In this document: piece after piece, positions 44,911-56,690 of the stretch
Numbering within the stretch: position 1 is the stretch's first letter
Layout: each line of letters starts with the position of its first letter
Source of the DNA: Glossina fuscipes
Lineage: Eukaryota; Arthropoda; Insecta; Diptera; Glossinidae
Length of the DNA stretch: 64,000 nucleotides
Reading direction: 5' to 3'
Assembly: GCF_014805625.2 (NCBI RefSeq)
Contig: NW_023998414.1
Coordinates: 2,989,172 to 3,053,171 of the forward strand
The notes under the pieces: generated by a model
Database searches by the model: none
Told to the model about the DNA's origin: nothing
Seen by the model: only the letters and a program-made list of their open reading frames with translations
Translations under genes and position numbers: made by a program

Positions 44911-47900
44911 ATATATACTTTATAGGGGAGTGTGAAATTTCTTTCTGGATGTTATAAACGAATGAATGATAAATGAATGAAATTCCGAGATTATATAACA
45001 TTAGATAGGCGTGGTCGATTTCTTTCATTTACATGAGATACACGCAAATTTTTATCGTTATATCTGTTGGAGTTTGAATGTACCGAGCAAAAAATCGAAG
45101 TATTTTTATGTTTGAAAAATGACTTGTACGTTGTAAGGGCGTGCGTTCGGCCGATTTGATCTATTTTCAATACCAACCTGGATGCAAGGACTTTCAATGT
45201 TTCGGCTAATTTTTGCTACCAGAAGAATGTTTACCGCAATTATTATACGGGCAGACAGTCAGACAGACCAACGAACATGGCGACAAATCCATTCATAATT
45301 TGATGCTGATCAAAAATGTATACATCCAAATCCTTTTTAAAATTAAAATAAAAGTCACAAAGGTCGCAACACCAGAATATATCCCTAAGTTCGATGCTTC
45401 TACGATGTAATCATGAATTTCTTAGTAGATGAGAGAATTACACAAGAATAACGTTACCTTATGCGCTCTGAGTTAAGTTACTCTCTCTCTGTTCTGTTAC
45501 AAACATATGAAATGAGTGAAGTTACCTACTTTGCCGGTAATAATGGATGGATAACCACATTTTATCTAAGACAAAACCAACTATGATGTGCGTGAAGGGA
45601 AGAAGAGAAATCGGAAAAAATCGACTTAAAAGACATTGTGTTAATGTCATTCGCAAAAAAAAAAAAAAAAAAAAACGAAAACACAAATTTTTTTATCGCA
45701 AATCTTGCTGAAATCAGCAAAAAAACATATTATTGGCAGATGCGAGGATTTTTTTTTTTTTTTGTTTTTCTTCTCCTTTCTTTCACTTTGCTTTAGCGAG
45801 ATAGGCTGTTCACTTCAGATAAATTTCAATCGAAATGAATTGTACAACATTCAAACAGATATCTATAACATATAGAGGCGTTGAAATGATTTAAAAGCTC
45901 ATCAATTACATACATATTCAGTGTCTTTCTACAAAAGTAACAATAAAGCTAAAAAAAAATGAATGAAAAAAAAAAAAACAAATTCACTTAATACTATGTT
46001 TTACCCTATACGACTATTATGATAGAACGAATATTCTTGATATTAGTATTATCATAATCTACGTTGTCGTTGTCGTTGTCGTTATTATATCCCTCTATCG
46101 GTAAAGTCACGTTTATTACTTTTATTTTTATATTCTATAATAAATGTGTTGCAGGCATCGTACATAGAATTCAGAGGGTCTTAAGATAGACTCGTTTTTT
46201 TTATTATTATTATCGATTTGATTCAAAAACATTTTCTAAAACGATCCAAGCATGTTTCTCCACCGTCTGTCCACCTAGTATCTGCCGATGTAGTTTTTTC
46301 TTTGCAAAAATAACATAGAGCGAAACAAAGAAGGTCACGTTGCAGCGAAACACGGTCAGCTGTTAAGTAAAAGTTGTCGAATCAATTTGTAAAATCGTGC
46401 AGTCGTCACACATTTTTTGCTTACTTTCATTAACTCTTTACTACTCTGTTGATCGTGAATTTGAATTACTTTACATTAAATATTAATCAAATATCATTAA
46501 TTCTAATAGTAAGGATATGATCATCATTTTTTATATTCGTTAAGTATGTATACAATGTTTATACATGTAAATATAGATATGTATATGTATAAAGATTAAA
46601 TCAGAACTTTATTCGAATGTGAATAATATTTTATCAATTACAAAGATTCAAGATAACCGCAAGGTAAATAGAAAGCATTAACGGGCAGGATTTATATGTA
46701 CACCTAATTCCGTTTTTCTACGATAGATACGTTTCCAAAAATTTCGTGTAAAAAAATTCGTGTAAAAAAAGTTTTTAACTAAATGAAAAAAAAAAATGTA
46801 AGTAAATTGATTCCAGATCTTAAAAAGTGACGGAAAAGTACAATTATTAAGAAATTATTAAGAAATTCTTCTTAGAGTTGACTTAAGAATTTATTTTGTG
46901 CTTACAAATTTCATTTCTTCAAATATTTTATAAAAAATCAATTATACTTTGAAACATCAAACTAAATCTTACGTCTTTAGTCTATGCATGTTTGTGAGGA
47001 GTGAGAATGAAAAAAAAAATTCATAAAGAGAATTTTTTTTCTTTTTAACTCGTGTTAAAAATGTTCGTACAAAAAGAGAATTAGGTGTAGGAGACGCAAC
47101 ACGCAATTCTAAGTACTTTCGAGAAATTTCAATGCATTCACGACATTGTTCAATTTTGAAAATTTCTATTGTTTAAGATCGTATAAAATGCTCTTTTAAA
47201 ACAATTCCAAGATTTTTCCTTTTTGAAATGATTGTATGGCATTGAACCACTTACGATAAAGTATGTAAATCGTGAACGCGTTGTGCATATGTTACGTACA
47301 CACAAATGCTAAATCCAAGTCTGAATTTAAGTGACATTCATCAGCGCACGCATACCATAAATTGTTACGTTCATTTAAGTGCATATGCATGTAAGTAGTT
47401 GGTGTACTGCTCTCACTTTTCTTTTCATTATCACATCCATCGTCGCTCTCTCTCTCTCTCTCTCTCTCTCCCCCATCCTATAGGGGGTTTTGTTGTCTCT
47501 TCTTATCACTTTTTTTGTCTCTCCCAATATATGCTATTTGCTCATAAAAAAACTTTATACGATGGTTGCGATCTGATTTAAAAAGAATGGGGAATATCGA
47601 GTTATTCAAGAAGATGAGGGGGAGGAGAATTCGTAAAATTACCAAATCCAACTGAGATTATGACTAAGCATGTTAGTATCGGGGATCATTGTATGTGATT
47701 TTTTTTTTTTTTTTTTTTTTTTTGTGCTTGCAAGGAAAACACAATATTTGGTTCATTGAAAATTGCTGTCAAAGCAATTGGTAACTAGAACTGATGGTTG
47801 AGAGATGAGTATTGCTGTTAACTCGATATGCTGCCATTACTATCAATTGTTTGTAGCGTTAATATTGGCTTCGCATTCGCTTTTTCCCTCGCTCTTTATC

Positions 47901-50900
47901 CTTTGTATTCGATACGCTCTTCAATACGCACACATACACACAAACATACATAAAATTACATTTTCTTTTTCTTTTTGCAGAATGTTATCAACACTGTCGA
48001 TACGATACGATACGATAGTGCACAATCCGTGAATGATGTTAACGTCTGATTATTATTTGTGCAGTGCACGATTTCTTCACATTCTCTCTCTCTCTCTTTT
48101 CATTTTAAGGAATTTTTTTTGTTTTTTTCATTTTAAATGCCATTCACTATGACTAAATTTTGTATCCGCACTTAAATATGCACATACGCTTACAGATGAG
48201 CAATAAAACTTAATGTACGAGTATCGCTCTTATAATCTGAATTTGGTTTAATGCTGAGTGTTGCTGCTTTATATAGCTTTACTCGAAATCTTTTTTATGT
48301 TTATTTTATTAGCTTTTTGGAATCATTTTTTGTTTTTTTTGTTTTTTCTCTCTTAATACACACATGCACGCATAAAAAGAATATTTTCTTTTTCTTCGTC
48401 TTTTTCTTTTCAAAAGAGAAAAATTTCATTCAAGCATTTTCTTTCAATATGTAAAGAAAAATAAAAGAAAAAATTTCATTTTTTATGTAAATAAAATTAA
48501 ATAGCTTTGTTAGCGATAGATTTGATTCGCTGTAGATATTATAGAGAGAATCTTCATTCACGAAATGAATGAAAATGAATTATATTAAATTTTCGGAAAC
48601 TCGTCAAAAACATCAGCAGATTAGTAAAATATCGAATGTTAACTTTTTTTCGTGATTAAAATCAATTAAAAAATCAATTAAAAAAGCATTTGATTTAAAT
48701 TCGCATATATACATATATATACATTCGATCATTTTATAAATAGGAGTGTGCAGTGTGTGTGGGCCCGACGAGTTAAACGAATAGAAGCATTACTGAGTTT
48801 TTGTACTTTTTTGTTTTTTGTTTCAAAGTTTTAAACAAGAACTTCTTTTCTTAAAACAAAAAAAAAAAAAAAAGATTTTTTCTTCTTCTTCTTTTTCAAT
48901 GCAAATTTTCAAAGTTAATGCCTTTGCTTATTTTAAACTGAACGTTCACGTTTTGCTACTTGTTAAAGACAATTAATAATTAATTTGCAAATGTCTTCGC
49001 AATCCGAATATCACTCAAAACGGAAGACTATTATGTCCCACTATCGAAGGGTTGAATAGTTATATTAAAATTTTTCGGGCAGAGCTGCATGCTATATAAC
49101 TCCAAAAATATCGAATTGTGGCCTATTCTCCTAAGTACAGTCGCATTGAGAGTTAAGACTAAGTCTCTTGAAACTTGAAGAAAGAACAAGCCGCAATACC
49201 ATCGATTGATAACAAATCCGCAACCAATTTTCTAATTTTCATATCCACTGCTATATTGATTTTGGCACATACTTTGGCCACCTTTCGGTTTGATGTAAGG
49301 GCTTAACTTTAAATCATCTACGGAAACACAGGTTTTTAGAGATTTTTATTGATCCATTATCTCAACCTAGCACCATAACGTTCTGAGTCAATTTAACCCT
49401 CTGCATCTGCCGGTCTGTTTGTCATCTGTTCTTGGAATACCAATTGTCCCAAATTTTAGGCTAATTAATGCATGGTGATCGCATAGTTTTCAAATGAGTG
49501 TAGAATTTCCCTCTACACGCGCTCACAGGGGATCAAGAAACTGTGATCTACAATCGATAGCAGATATAAATTAAAACTTAAGCCCATACAGAATTTTAAT
49601 GGGCTAATTGGCGTAGTCTAGCTATATACACATATTCACAACTGGTAAAAAAGGTTGAATTCAAACCTTCTATGTAAGGGATCTTGAAGCTATGTTTGGT
49701 ATTTCGTATAGCCATCAAAAAAGTTAATCTACTGCTTAGGCTGGGAGGTAAGAAGTACAACTATTCAATCGGCTTGTTCGAATTGAAGTACTAGAGTGGT
49801 AGAGCATGCTTTAATTACGATTTGCATATGGCCGCAGATATAACATTTGCCGATATGAGAAAGTGATATCCAGGGTCTAATCGGGTGTTAACTAAAACGT
49901 ACACGAGATTATGAACGGGAAAGTGATTGCTTTTTCATCGAGTGATGATATACCTTGTCTTCATATCTAATTTTAATCTTGACAAATTGCTACTAATTAA
50001 AACTCTGACTTTTAGGTTTGATATTGTTTATCTTACATGGAAACATATCTAGAGTAACATAAGTAAGTTAAAGTTTAGTTATTTGTCTTTGCTGAAGATT
50101 AAAAAAATCAATATTAAATTACAATTTAAAGAAATTTGCTTAACAGAATTGAGAGATTGATAATTACGCATTCTCAAATCTTGAGCGGCAGGATATAGTT
50201 TAAAGGATAGAAAAATTGATTTGAATATTTATTTATGTGAATTATGTATATGTTTTATGTTTTTAATTTTTTCAACAAAAAAAAAAAATTTTCTTTTGAA
50301 AATAACGAGAAAAACAAGAATAATAATAAAATCGCATAACTTACCTATTGTTGTTAACACGGTTAACGAGTAAAAAAATGCTTTAGCAAAATTCCATTCA
50401 TGATAAAAATGTGAGTGATGCAAGTGATGTGCTGGTGTGCCGCCATGATGTTGATGGTAAAGCAGAACGGCTTCCGTTGCGGGGTTATTACCATTGACAT
50501 CCGTTTCGGGCGATAATTGTAGAAGAGCATCCTCGTTCAGTCTCTTGATTAATTGGTCTTGAAATTTAGCAATTTCCAGAGCAGCCAATCTACGACCAGA
50601 GAAAGAAAGAAAAAAAAATAAAAATAAAAAAAATAAATAAATAAGAAAGAAAGAAAAGAAGAAAGCGAAACAAAAATATAAGAAAAAAGTGTCAAAAGAA
50701 AAAAAAAAATAATGGAAGAAAAATAAAACGAGAAAAAAAAAAAACACCAGAAAATGGGTAAAGAAAATTCTATTAAGCCATTTTGGTCGTTCTTCTCGCC
50801 ACTTACTTTGTCCAATTTTCCTTATATAGTATGTTAAGGGAAACCGTTATATCCCATATATTCTCAATGGTACGTTGACGCACATCATAGGTATCCGGGG

Positions 50901-51308
50901 CTAAAGCGTATTGAGGTGTGGCGTCGTCACCATAAACAAAATCATTATTATTGCCATTCATGCTGAGCATGCCCTCTAGCATAGATGTCGATGACGATGA
51001 CGATGACGATGACGAGGATGATGCTAATGATGCTGTGGCTGAAGATGATGATGATGAGATGGCAGGACTAACTAAAGTGCCATTATCCAAATGCTGTTGT
51101 AGCGTCTGTTGTTGCTGCTGTTGTTGTTGTTGTTGTGTAAGCTGAATATTATGATAAATGTTGTTGCTGTTCATATTAGCGTTCCCACTACGTCCCAATG
51201 TATGTGTGGGACCAGCACCGTTTCCACCCCTTTTAGTGGAGGCCAATGTTCTTTGCTGTTGTAATAACTGCGAGTCTTCGCTCTCAATGGTTAAGAATAT
51301 AAAGGAAC
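36443..51308 (-). CDS. Two-pore-domain (K2P/TWIK) potassium channel, N-terminal exon(s) outside view, with in-frame TGA
   Basis: Exons 51308-50807, 50589-50345, 37736-36903 and 36831-36443 join in frame with GT/AG borders. The first starts at the end of TM1 (GSFIFLTIESED); the initiator exon is not seen. An extracellular loop with polyQ (about 10) and polySer runs leads to IWDITVSLNILYKENWTK, then LAALEIAKFQDQLIKRLNED and a His-rich stretch. The first pore is WNFAKAFFYSLTVLTTIG-YGNIAP, with filter TIGYG split by a 12.6-kb intron. TM2/TM3 follow (LGRLVTLAYAFFGIPLTLVY), a Cys-rich and Arg/Lys-rich cytoplasmic loop, and the second pore WPLLDGIYFCFMSLSTIGFG. K2P channels dimerise and carry background K+ current. 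After GYYMPP an in-frame TGA (36964-36966, next base C) interrupts, but the frame continues HYEKKTNLYPRNPTEETLVT, splices, and stays open to TAG 36443: 149 extra residues. Shorter and longer forms are likely. I cannot assign which fly paralog this is. Confidence 0.93.
37781..37821. repeat. (TTC)n microsatellite
   Basis: Fourteen or so TTC units just inside the K2P intron; on the minus strand it reads as poly-Arg but lies upstream of the exon acceptor and is not coding. Confidence 0.95.
38050..38300 (-). mobile_element. Mariner transposase fragment (catalytic C-terminal part)
   Basis: On the minus strand the translation gives HYNAPAAHKSLLVCN, close to the mariner HDNAPAH.S.LV block with its second catalytic Asp changed to Tyr. 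Frame-shifted continuations match the PYSPDLA and FPKLKR-like part. It is a short dead relic, different in sequence from those at 22670 and 57540. Confidence 0.55.
38950..38984. repeat. (TA)n microsatellite
   Basis: About 17 TA units in the K2P intron. Confidence 0.9.
39601..39680. repeat. (GA)n / GAAA microsatellite
   Basis: 80 bp of AG units with periodic AAAG interruptions. Confidence 0.95.
39925..40275 (+). mobile_element. Non-LTR retrotransposon fragment, related to 14520-15849
   Basis: The frame SNLKKLKRFCNRVLRY then LRRYDYIRS corresponds to SNLRKFRLLCKRVFRC and KRYDHI of the element in Rph intron 1, and continues further 3' (LYSFILRQRSKKF, NNHLLISR). It is the C-terminal, post-thumb part only, and both copies are in plus orientation. 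Confidence 0.6.
41083..41845 (+). mobile_element. Dispersed repeat family B, two overlapping copies
   Basis: Two starts are seen: CCATAATATTGGATGGGTAG (41115) and TAATATTGGGTAGGCGTGAT (41412). The second copy runs on through ACGGACAGACGGACAT, AAATCGATTCAGAATTTCAT, GGGTGTCGCATG and ends TCCCTCGCTGACGGGTATAA at about 41840. No coding potential. Confidence 0.55.
43100..43196. repeat. Compound CAG/CAA/CCA trinucleotide tract
   Basis: CAGCAACAG-type units pass into CAGCAGCAGCAG and CCACCACCACCACC. Open frames run through on both strands only because of the three-base period. Confidence 0.8.
43260..43820 (+). mobile_element. Dispersed repeat family B, best-preserved copy
   Basis: It starts ACAAGTAAGAAAATTATATT, contains GACCCAATTTGATCCATTTT, a GACAGACAGATAC...GACGGACGG core, then TATATACTTTATGGGGTCTG, TTGAGACTCTTCCTTTTGGA and TGTTGCAAACGTATTGA. 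About 560 bp, no protein. Confidence 0.6.
44505..45330 (+). mobile_element. Dispersed repeat family B, two copies in tandem
   Basis: The first begins AAGCAAGTAAGAAAATTATA and ends with ATATACTTTATAGGGGAGTG and TTCTGGATGTTATAAACGAA near 44960. The second picks up at ACATTAGATAGGCGTGGTCG (about 44999) and reaches the GGGCAGACAGTCAGACAGAC core at 45250. A (TA)n run of 35 bp (44870-44904) sits inside the first. Confidence 0.55.
46699..47089. mobile_element. MITE with 25-bp terminal inverted repeats, copy 2
   Basis: Left end 46699-46723 (TA then CACCTAATTCCGTTTTTC) and right end 47065-47089 (ending GAGAATTAGGTG then TA) are the same inverted ends as at 13449-14067. Internal blocks GATAGATACGTT, AACTAAATG, GACTTAAGAATTTATTT and GAGTGAGAATGA are collinear with copy 1. 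At 391 bp it is an internally deleted version. Confidence 0.8.
47439..47470. repeat. (CT)n microsatellite
   Basis: About 15 CT units followed by a C run. Confidence 0.9.
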
Positions 51309-51423
51309 CTGTAAATGACATAAAAATAGAAGACTCTTAAGTAAAACACAACTATAGGATATTTTTGTCCCTAATAACTCGGCATTTGTACGTGTATGTA
51401 CGGGTGTTGTAATAACGTGTGTT

Positions 51424-51455
51424 ATATATATAGATATATATATATATATATATAT
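51424..51455. repeat. (TA)n microsatellite
   Basis: TA units with one GATA interruption, about 120 bp upstream of the K2P exon at 51308. Confidence 0.85.
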
Positions 51456-52479
51456 CACATACATATGTATGCATATATATAACCGGAAGTGCTGACAAGT
51501 GTTTGTGGTTTTTCCCCGTTATTGTTGTTTTTAGTTTTTCTGTTTTTTTTTTTTTTTTCTTTCCTGAACTGAAAGCCATTAAAAGCTTGTCAACCTAAAG
51601 CTTTTAGGAGATGCGAATTCTATATAAAAAAAAAAAAAAAAGAAGAAAGACACAGAGAGAAAAACAATTTTACCAGAACCCTAAAAAACAATAAAGAACA
51701 CTTTGTACAAACTTTTTTTTAAGGTTTTTTATATTTATTTATTTATTTTTATTTTTTATTTTTTTCTTGTTATAAAAGCGATAGAAAAACACCAGCGAGA
51801 GTTTTAAAATCCATTTAGCTTCAACACGCCATCAACACAAGGTTGTTTTAAACTGCACTTCAATTTATAATTTGATTACTTTTTCATCTTGCTTTGCGAT
51901 ATTAAGAAAAAAAAAAAAAAAATGGACAGAACTATAGACTGATTGATTTGCTTCATGTTCTTCCCAAAGCGTGAAATTTCGATCAAATTTTTCAAAAATT
52001 ATGAACTATGAGTTTTTCTTCACTTTCTACATTTTATGAATCTGTAGAAGATTGAAAGGACATGTTACAGAAGGTAACAACATACTTTTTAAGTAATGGG
52101 TATCAGAGAATAAAAAGCTCTTCACTTTCATCTCCTAAGTAGCTCAACTTAATAAGGGATAAAATAGTATGTGTTAGTCTGTCTACTCTAAGTTTTTTTC
52201 GACATGCATTCTTCGCTTTGTAAATATCCTTTAGTATCATTTTTCATTTGGATTGGAGCTGATGACTTCTTTGCATTTGACATCTCATGTTATTTCTCGT
52301 TTGTTTCCGAGGCGAGCAAACGACTCCCCAAAATATATATAAGCCCAAACTTTATTTTAATTTTTCGCAAGTAAAATACGCGATTTTCTATTTTTTGCAA
52401 GGATCACTAGACGCCAAAGACGATTGGTATTAAGTACGGCAGAGATAATACCCTACAAGTATTCAGATAACGATTCTTC

Positions 52480-52740
52480 AAAATGAGATGCATGGGAAGA
52501 AGTCGAAAAACTGATTCGTTCGGACCGATTTTCAATAGCTTTCATCCTTGGATCAAAACACGTCAGTATATTAAATTTCATCAAAGTATCTCAATAATTT
52601 TAGTTGTTAACACAAGAAAAGAAGATGATCAGGCGGACAGACAAGCTTAAATCGATTCAAAAATTGTTTCTGAATCGATCGGCATAATAATTTTTAATCT
52701 ATCTTAAGTCCCTCCGAGTGTTGCATTTATCCGCAAAAAC
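52480..52740 (+). mobile_element. Dispersed repeat family A, copy 3
   Basis: It carries CCTTGGATCAAAACACGTCA, AAATTTCATCAAAGTATCTC, GGCGGACAGACAAGCTTAAA, CTGAATCGATCGGCATAATA and GTGTTGCATTTAT, collinear with 10020-10345. Confidence 0.55.
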
Positions 52741-53114
52741 TTAAAACCCACCTGTACAACATGAGACGTAGGTTATGGAGGAGGTGTTCAGAAAACTAGT
52801 TTCAATAGGATCGGCCTTTGGCATATTAGTGAATAGACCGACAATTGCGAACTGTAGACTAATAACAAAAATTCATGCACAGACCTCACATCGGCTGGTA
52901 TAGACATAACTGATTCTAAATCGGCATGGTATCACCTAATCCAATTTTTTGCGTCTCTGCTAGTGTATATGTATAAAAATCAAACACTGCTTTGCTACAA
53001 TTATGTGCGAGTTTTTTATATGAAGTATTTTCCTTGCAAGTGGAGTAAGTCCAATTTATATATTATATGAAGATGTTTAACGATTTGTATTTGTATTAAA
53101 CCTAACAAATATGA

Positions 53115-53575
53115 ATAGACACCAATTCTTTTTTCACATAATAAATAAATGCGTTCCCAGAAAATTTGCGTAAAATATTTCGTGCAAAAAAAATGCGTGT
53201 AAAAAAAGATATTGGCTAAATGATTCCGAACTTAAAAAAGCAACACACAACAATAGTACAATAAACAATATTAAAAAATGCAATTTATTAAATATATTAT
53301 AAAAAAATAAATTATAATTTGAAAAAAAAAAAAACAAATAAAAATAATTTAAATATAAGCAAATTGTGATAATAAACGCATACGTTTGCGTAAGACTACA
53401 ATATCATTGCTATAGAAACATAAAATAAAACAAAAGAAGAAAAAAATACATGAAAAAAATGTATAAAAAGAATTCATAGAATATTGAAAATCGTATTAAG
53501 GCAAAACAATTCGTTTAAAAGGAGAATTTTTTCTTTTTATTTCCTATTAAGTCAAATTTCGTATAAAAATGAATA
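53115..53575. mobile_element. MITE copy 3, degenerate ends
   Basis: The left end CACCAATTCTTTTTTCACA and internal TTGGCTAAATGATTCC, CAATTTATTAAATATATTAT and CGTTTAAAAGGAGAATTTTT are collinear with copy 1; the right end TTTCGTATAAAAATGAATAG is worn. Age by divergence is greater than for copies 1 and 2. Confidence 0.55.
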
Positions 53576-54647
53576 GATTGATATTAGTTTTATAAATTTT
53601 AACTAATATAATATGTCATCAATTTTTAATGTATTAATTAAAAAAGGAATTCATACCTTTGATGATCCCGAGTGGACTTATCACATTTTCAAAGAAAACA
53701 AACCATACAATTGGACTTGTGTTAGGACAATGAAAACTTTTAAAGTGCTCAAAAGTTTGCGCCACACTACAATCCAATATATATATAAATATATAAAAAA
53801 GGATTTTCTTTAAATGGATAGGACTTTTTCATGCTTTTCACTAATTTTATGGTCTTAACTTAACTCGTAAGTTATACGAAGATCACGGTCTTGTTATTAT
53901 TTTTGTTTGTCAAATTTGGTTACAAAACTTTCTTTAACGGTAAAGTAAACAGAAAAAAGAAAAGAAATCGTAACTTTTTATTCAAGTTAAGTGTACTCAG
54001 CTTTGTGCCTTCGGTTTCTAAAATTTGAAAACTTTCTTTTCTCAAAAGGCAAGCAATTTTTTTTTGTTTTTTGAAACAAGAGAGAAATAAGAACAAGCAT
54101 TACAGAATTTATACAGCAAAAACATATGTTTCTTTTCTTATTTAAAAAAAAAGAAAAAAAAAAAAAATGTGAACCATTAACTGACCTTTTTGCTTAAATT
54201 TTTTTTTCATTTTTTTTTTTTTTTTTTTTTAAAATTTTAAAATATATTTTTTTCAGTTAGTTTTTAATTTTTTTATATAAAAAAAAAAAAACAAAAAAAA
54301 AAAAAAATGACTGATGATGCAGCGATAGGAGCATGGCAACGGAAAGCAGATATAAGTGAGACTAAAGTTTTCTATATTGTAGCATCTGTGTTATCGTTTG
54401 AAAATTGCTTCTCTAACCGATGGTATTTCGTTAACTATGAAAAGGACATATCTCTCCGCAATGTCTAAGAAATTCTTTAATTTCCTTCCTACGTTACGCT
54501 ATATACATTATTTTTGCCATTAAAAAAAGGAGAATACCCTTCAAACAAATTCTTTAACAACTTTTGATTTCTATACTCAAACGAAACTGAAAAGGGAAAA
54601 TCCTTTAACAAAACATTTTTTAATTAATATATATAACAACCTACGAG

Positions 54648-54685
54648 AATGGATGGTTGGATGGATGGATGGATGGATGGAGGGA
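54648..54685. repeat. (GGAT)n microsatellite
   Basis: About nine GGAT/GGTT units. Confidence 0.85.
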
Positions 54686-54862
54686 GTCTGAGCTAAATAC
54701 ACAACAAATAAGTTTCCATAACGTTGCAGAGTAAAGTCATAAAACGCACCAGAACGAAGAAGAATAGAAGAAGGCAAAGTTCTCAACCGAAAGACCATAG
54801 TAATCACAAAGGATTTCTCATTTTAATTGGCCAGAAATGCTAGACTTATCCAAACCATAAAA

Positions 54863-54867
<5 letters not shown>

Positions 54868-54903
<36 letters not shown>
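54868..54903. repeat. (TA)n microsatellite
   Basis: About 18 TA units. Confidence 0.9.
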
Positions 54904-54907
<4 letters not shown>

Positions 54908-55840
54908 TAAAAAAGGGAAAAAACAACGAAAGATAAATACGAAATTTATATTCACTTTGGAACGAATCTTGGATGCTCATCGTCATTTATCCCTTGATTC
55001 TTCATTCAATTTAAGATCACTCCGTTATGCAAACTTGGGTGTAAGTGAATTTAAATCTTTAAATTTCTAGCAAAGGGATAAGTTATTTGGAATCTTCTTC
55101 CATCATCGGTCTTCAAATTAACTCAGTGAAAATCAAATTAAACTCTGTTCAGCCTCGCCTTCAGGGAAATATATCAAAATACTTGGATGAATATTAAAGA
55201 ACATGCATCCCTGAGATGAACATATTTAGTGCTGCATAGAAAGACAAATATTGATGAAATCATTTGAAAACGCAGAAACAATCAGAGTTTGAAGAGTTAC
55301 ATAATTGAAGTTAAAAAGCTTAAATTTCGAATAATTGGAAATATTTGTGCAGTGAACAGATAGACAAATATATGTCATTACATAATTAAATCAAAATTTA
55401 AAAAACCTTATGCTAATCAAGAGTTACAAACCTATTGAAGAATTTAGTATTTTTCAAATATCTTGCATTAAATATTATAATGAAAGGGTGTTGGATCTTT
55501 GCGGTGAAGGAAGGCGAGGAAGAGCGTACTCTTGAATTCTCTGAAATGGTATACGTATTAGGCAGAAGGACACAAAAAGGCAACTTAAGCCTTAACCGCA
55601 AATTATTTTCATTACATTTGAAATTACATTAAATAAAAGAAGACGCTCTACTGTTTCTGTTGCCAACTAGTAAACAGATTTAACACAACAAACCAAATTG
55701 TTTATTTACTTGTTTACTGAAAGTATGTGAAGAAACGAACTAATAAGAGCAACTTTCCATTGAGGACGTCATTATAGTAAAAGCAGCAAAGTAAGTTTGT
55801 TAAATTATTTGCTTCAAGATATTACACAAAACTTTAAATA

Positions 55841-55874
<34 letters not shown>

Positions 55875-56199
55875 CTATGGATCATATTTATCTCAAAAGC
55901 CAGGGACACATTAACAATTATTTAACTTTTTCGAAATATTAACTTAAATATATTATTTTGTAAATAATTCTTTATTCATCCATTCATTGGCTTTGCGTTT
56001 GTTTGCTGCCATAAATCATATAAGATAATTTTTGATGTCAATGGATGATTCGAAGGCTAACATGTACTAGATCTACTTTTGCACGTAAAACAGAAGAAGA
56101 CTATCCGTGCCTGTACATTCGGCATTAAAAAGAAAAACTTGAGCTAGGCCCTAAGGCCTGAGGTCAGATATCGTGCAATAATTTCTTTATTCGAATATC

Positions 56200-56690
56200 A
56201 TTTGTAAAGTCAGACTGGGTCTCCTTTTCTGAGGTCTTCTTAAGAGACCCTATAAAGTCTATATATATATATATATATATATTCTTGATCAGTGTGAAAT
56301 TCTGAATTGATTAAGCCATGTCCGTCAGTCTTTGTGTCTGTGTAGTGTTTGTTGTCGGCGCTCGCCTGGTCGCAAAAATGAAGAAATTAACTTCAATTTT
56401 GACAGAACGATTGAATGGTTTTGCATCCAGTTTGATATTGAAAATGGGCCAAATTGGTCAGAGCAGAGAAGTCCGCAATGAAGAAGCCTAAACTGAGTGC
56501 ATTTTCGTTTTTCTAAACAAAAATTTGTGGATATTTTCTCCTCACGTAGAAATTCTAATAGTTAAAAGTCTGAAATTCTTCACATTTACTTTACGGAATC
56601 CTCGATTCTTTAACTGCAAGAATGAAAAAAACTCGGTCATGCCCACACAAAATTACAAGTGATTAAATTTAATTTTTTTTCACCTCTTCA
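56200..56690 (-). mobile_element. Dispersed repeat family B, minus-strand copy
   Basis: On the minus strand: GGGCATGACCGAGTTTTT, GCCAATTTGGCCCATTTTCA-like text, GACTGACGGACATGGCTTAA, TCAATTCAGAATTTCACACT, GATCAAGAATATATATA and ACTTTATAGGGTCTC. This has the clearest 3' signal string of the family. Confidence 0.6.

Larger units (their letters stand above)
37737..50344 (-). other. K2P 12.6-kb intron, repeat-filled
   Basis: The intron splits the Gly codon of the first GYG filter. It contains a TTC repeat, a mariner fragment, a second non-LTR fragment, family B repeats, a MITE copy and several microsatellites. Stretches 42000-42900, 45400-46690, 47100-50340 show no gene; 46256-46420 is a higher-GC patch with two open minus frames (see findings). 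Confidence 0.8.

Noticed and set aside
53134..53337. Hydrophobic minus-strand frame that could be a K2P TM1 exon
   Set aside because: It is poly-Phe/Leu from A-rich DNA inside MITE copy 3 and has no donor that joins the exon at 51308 in phase.
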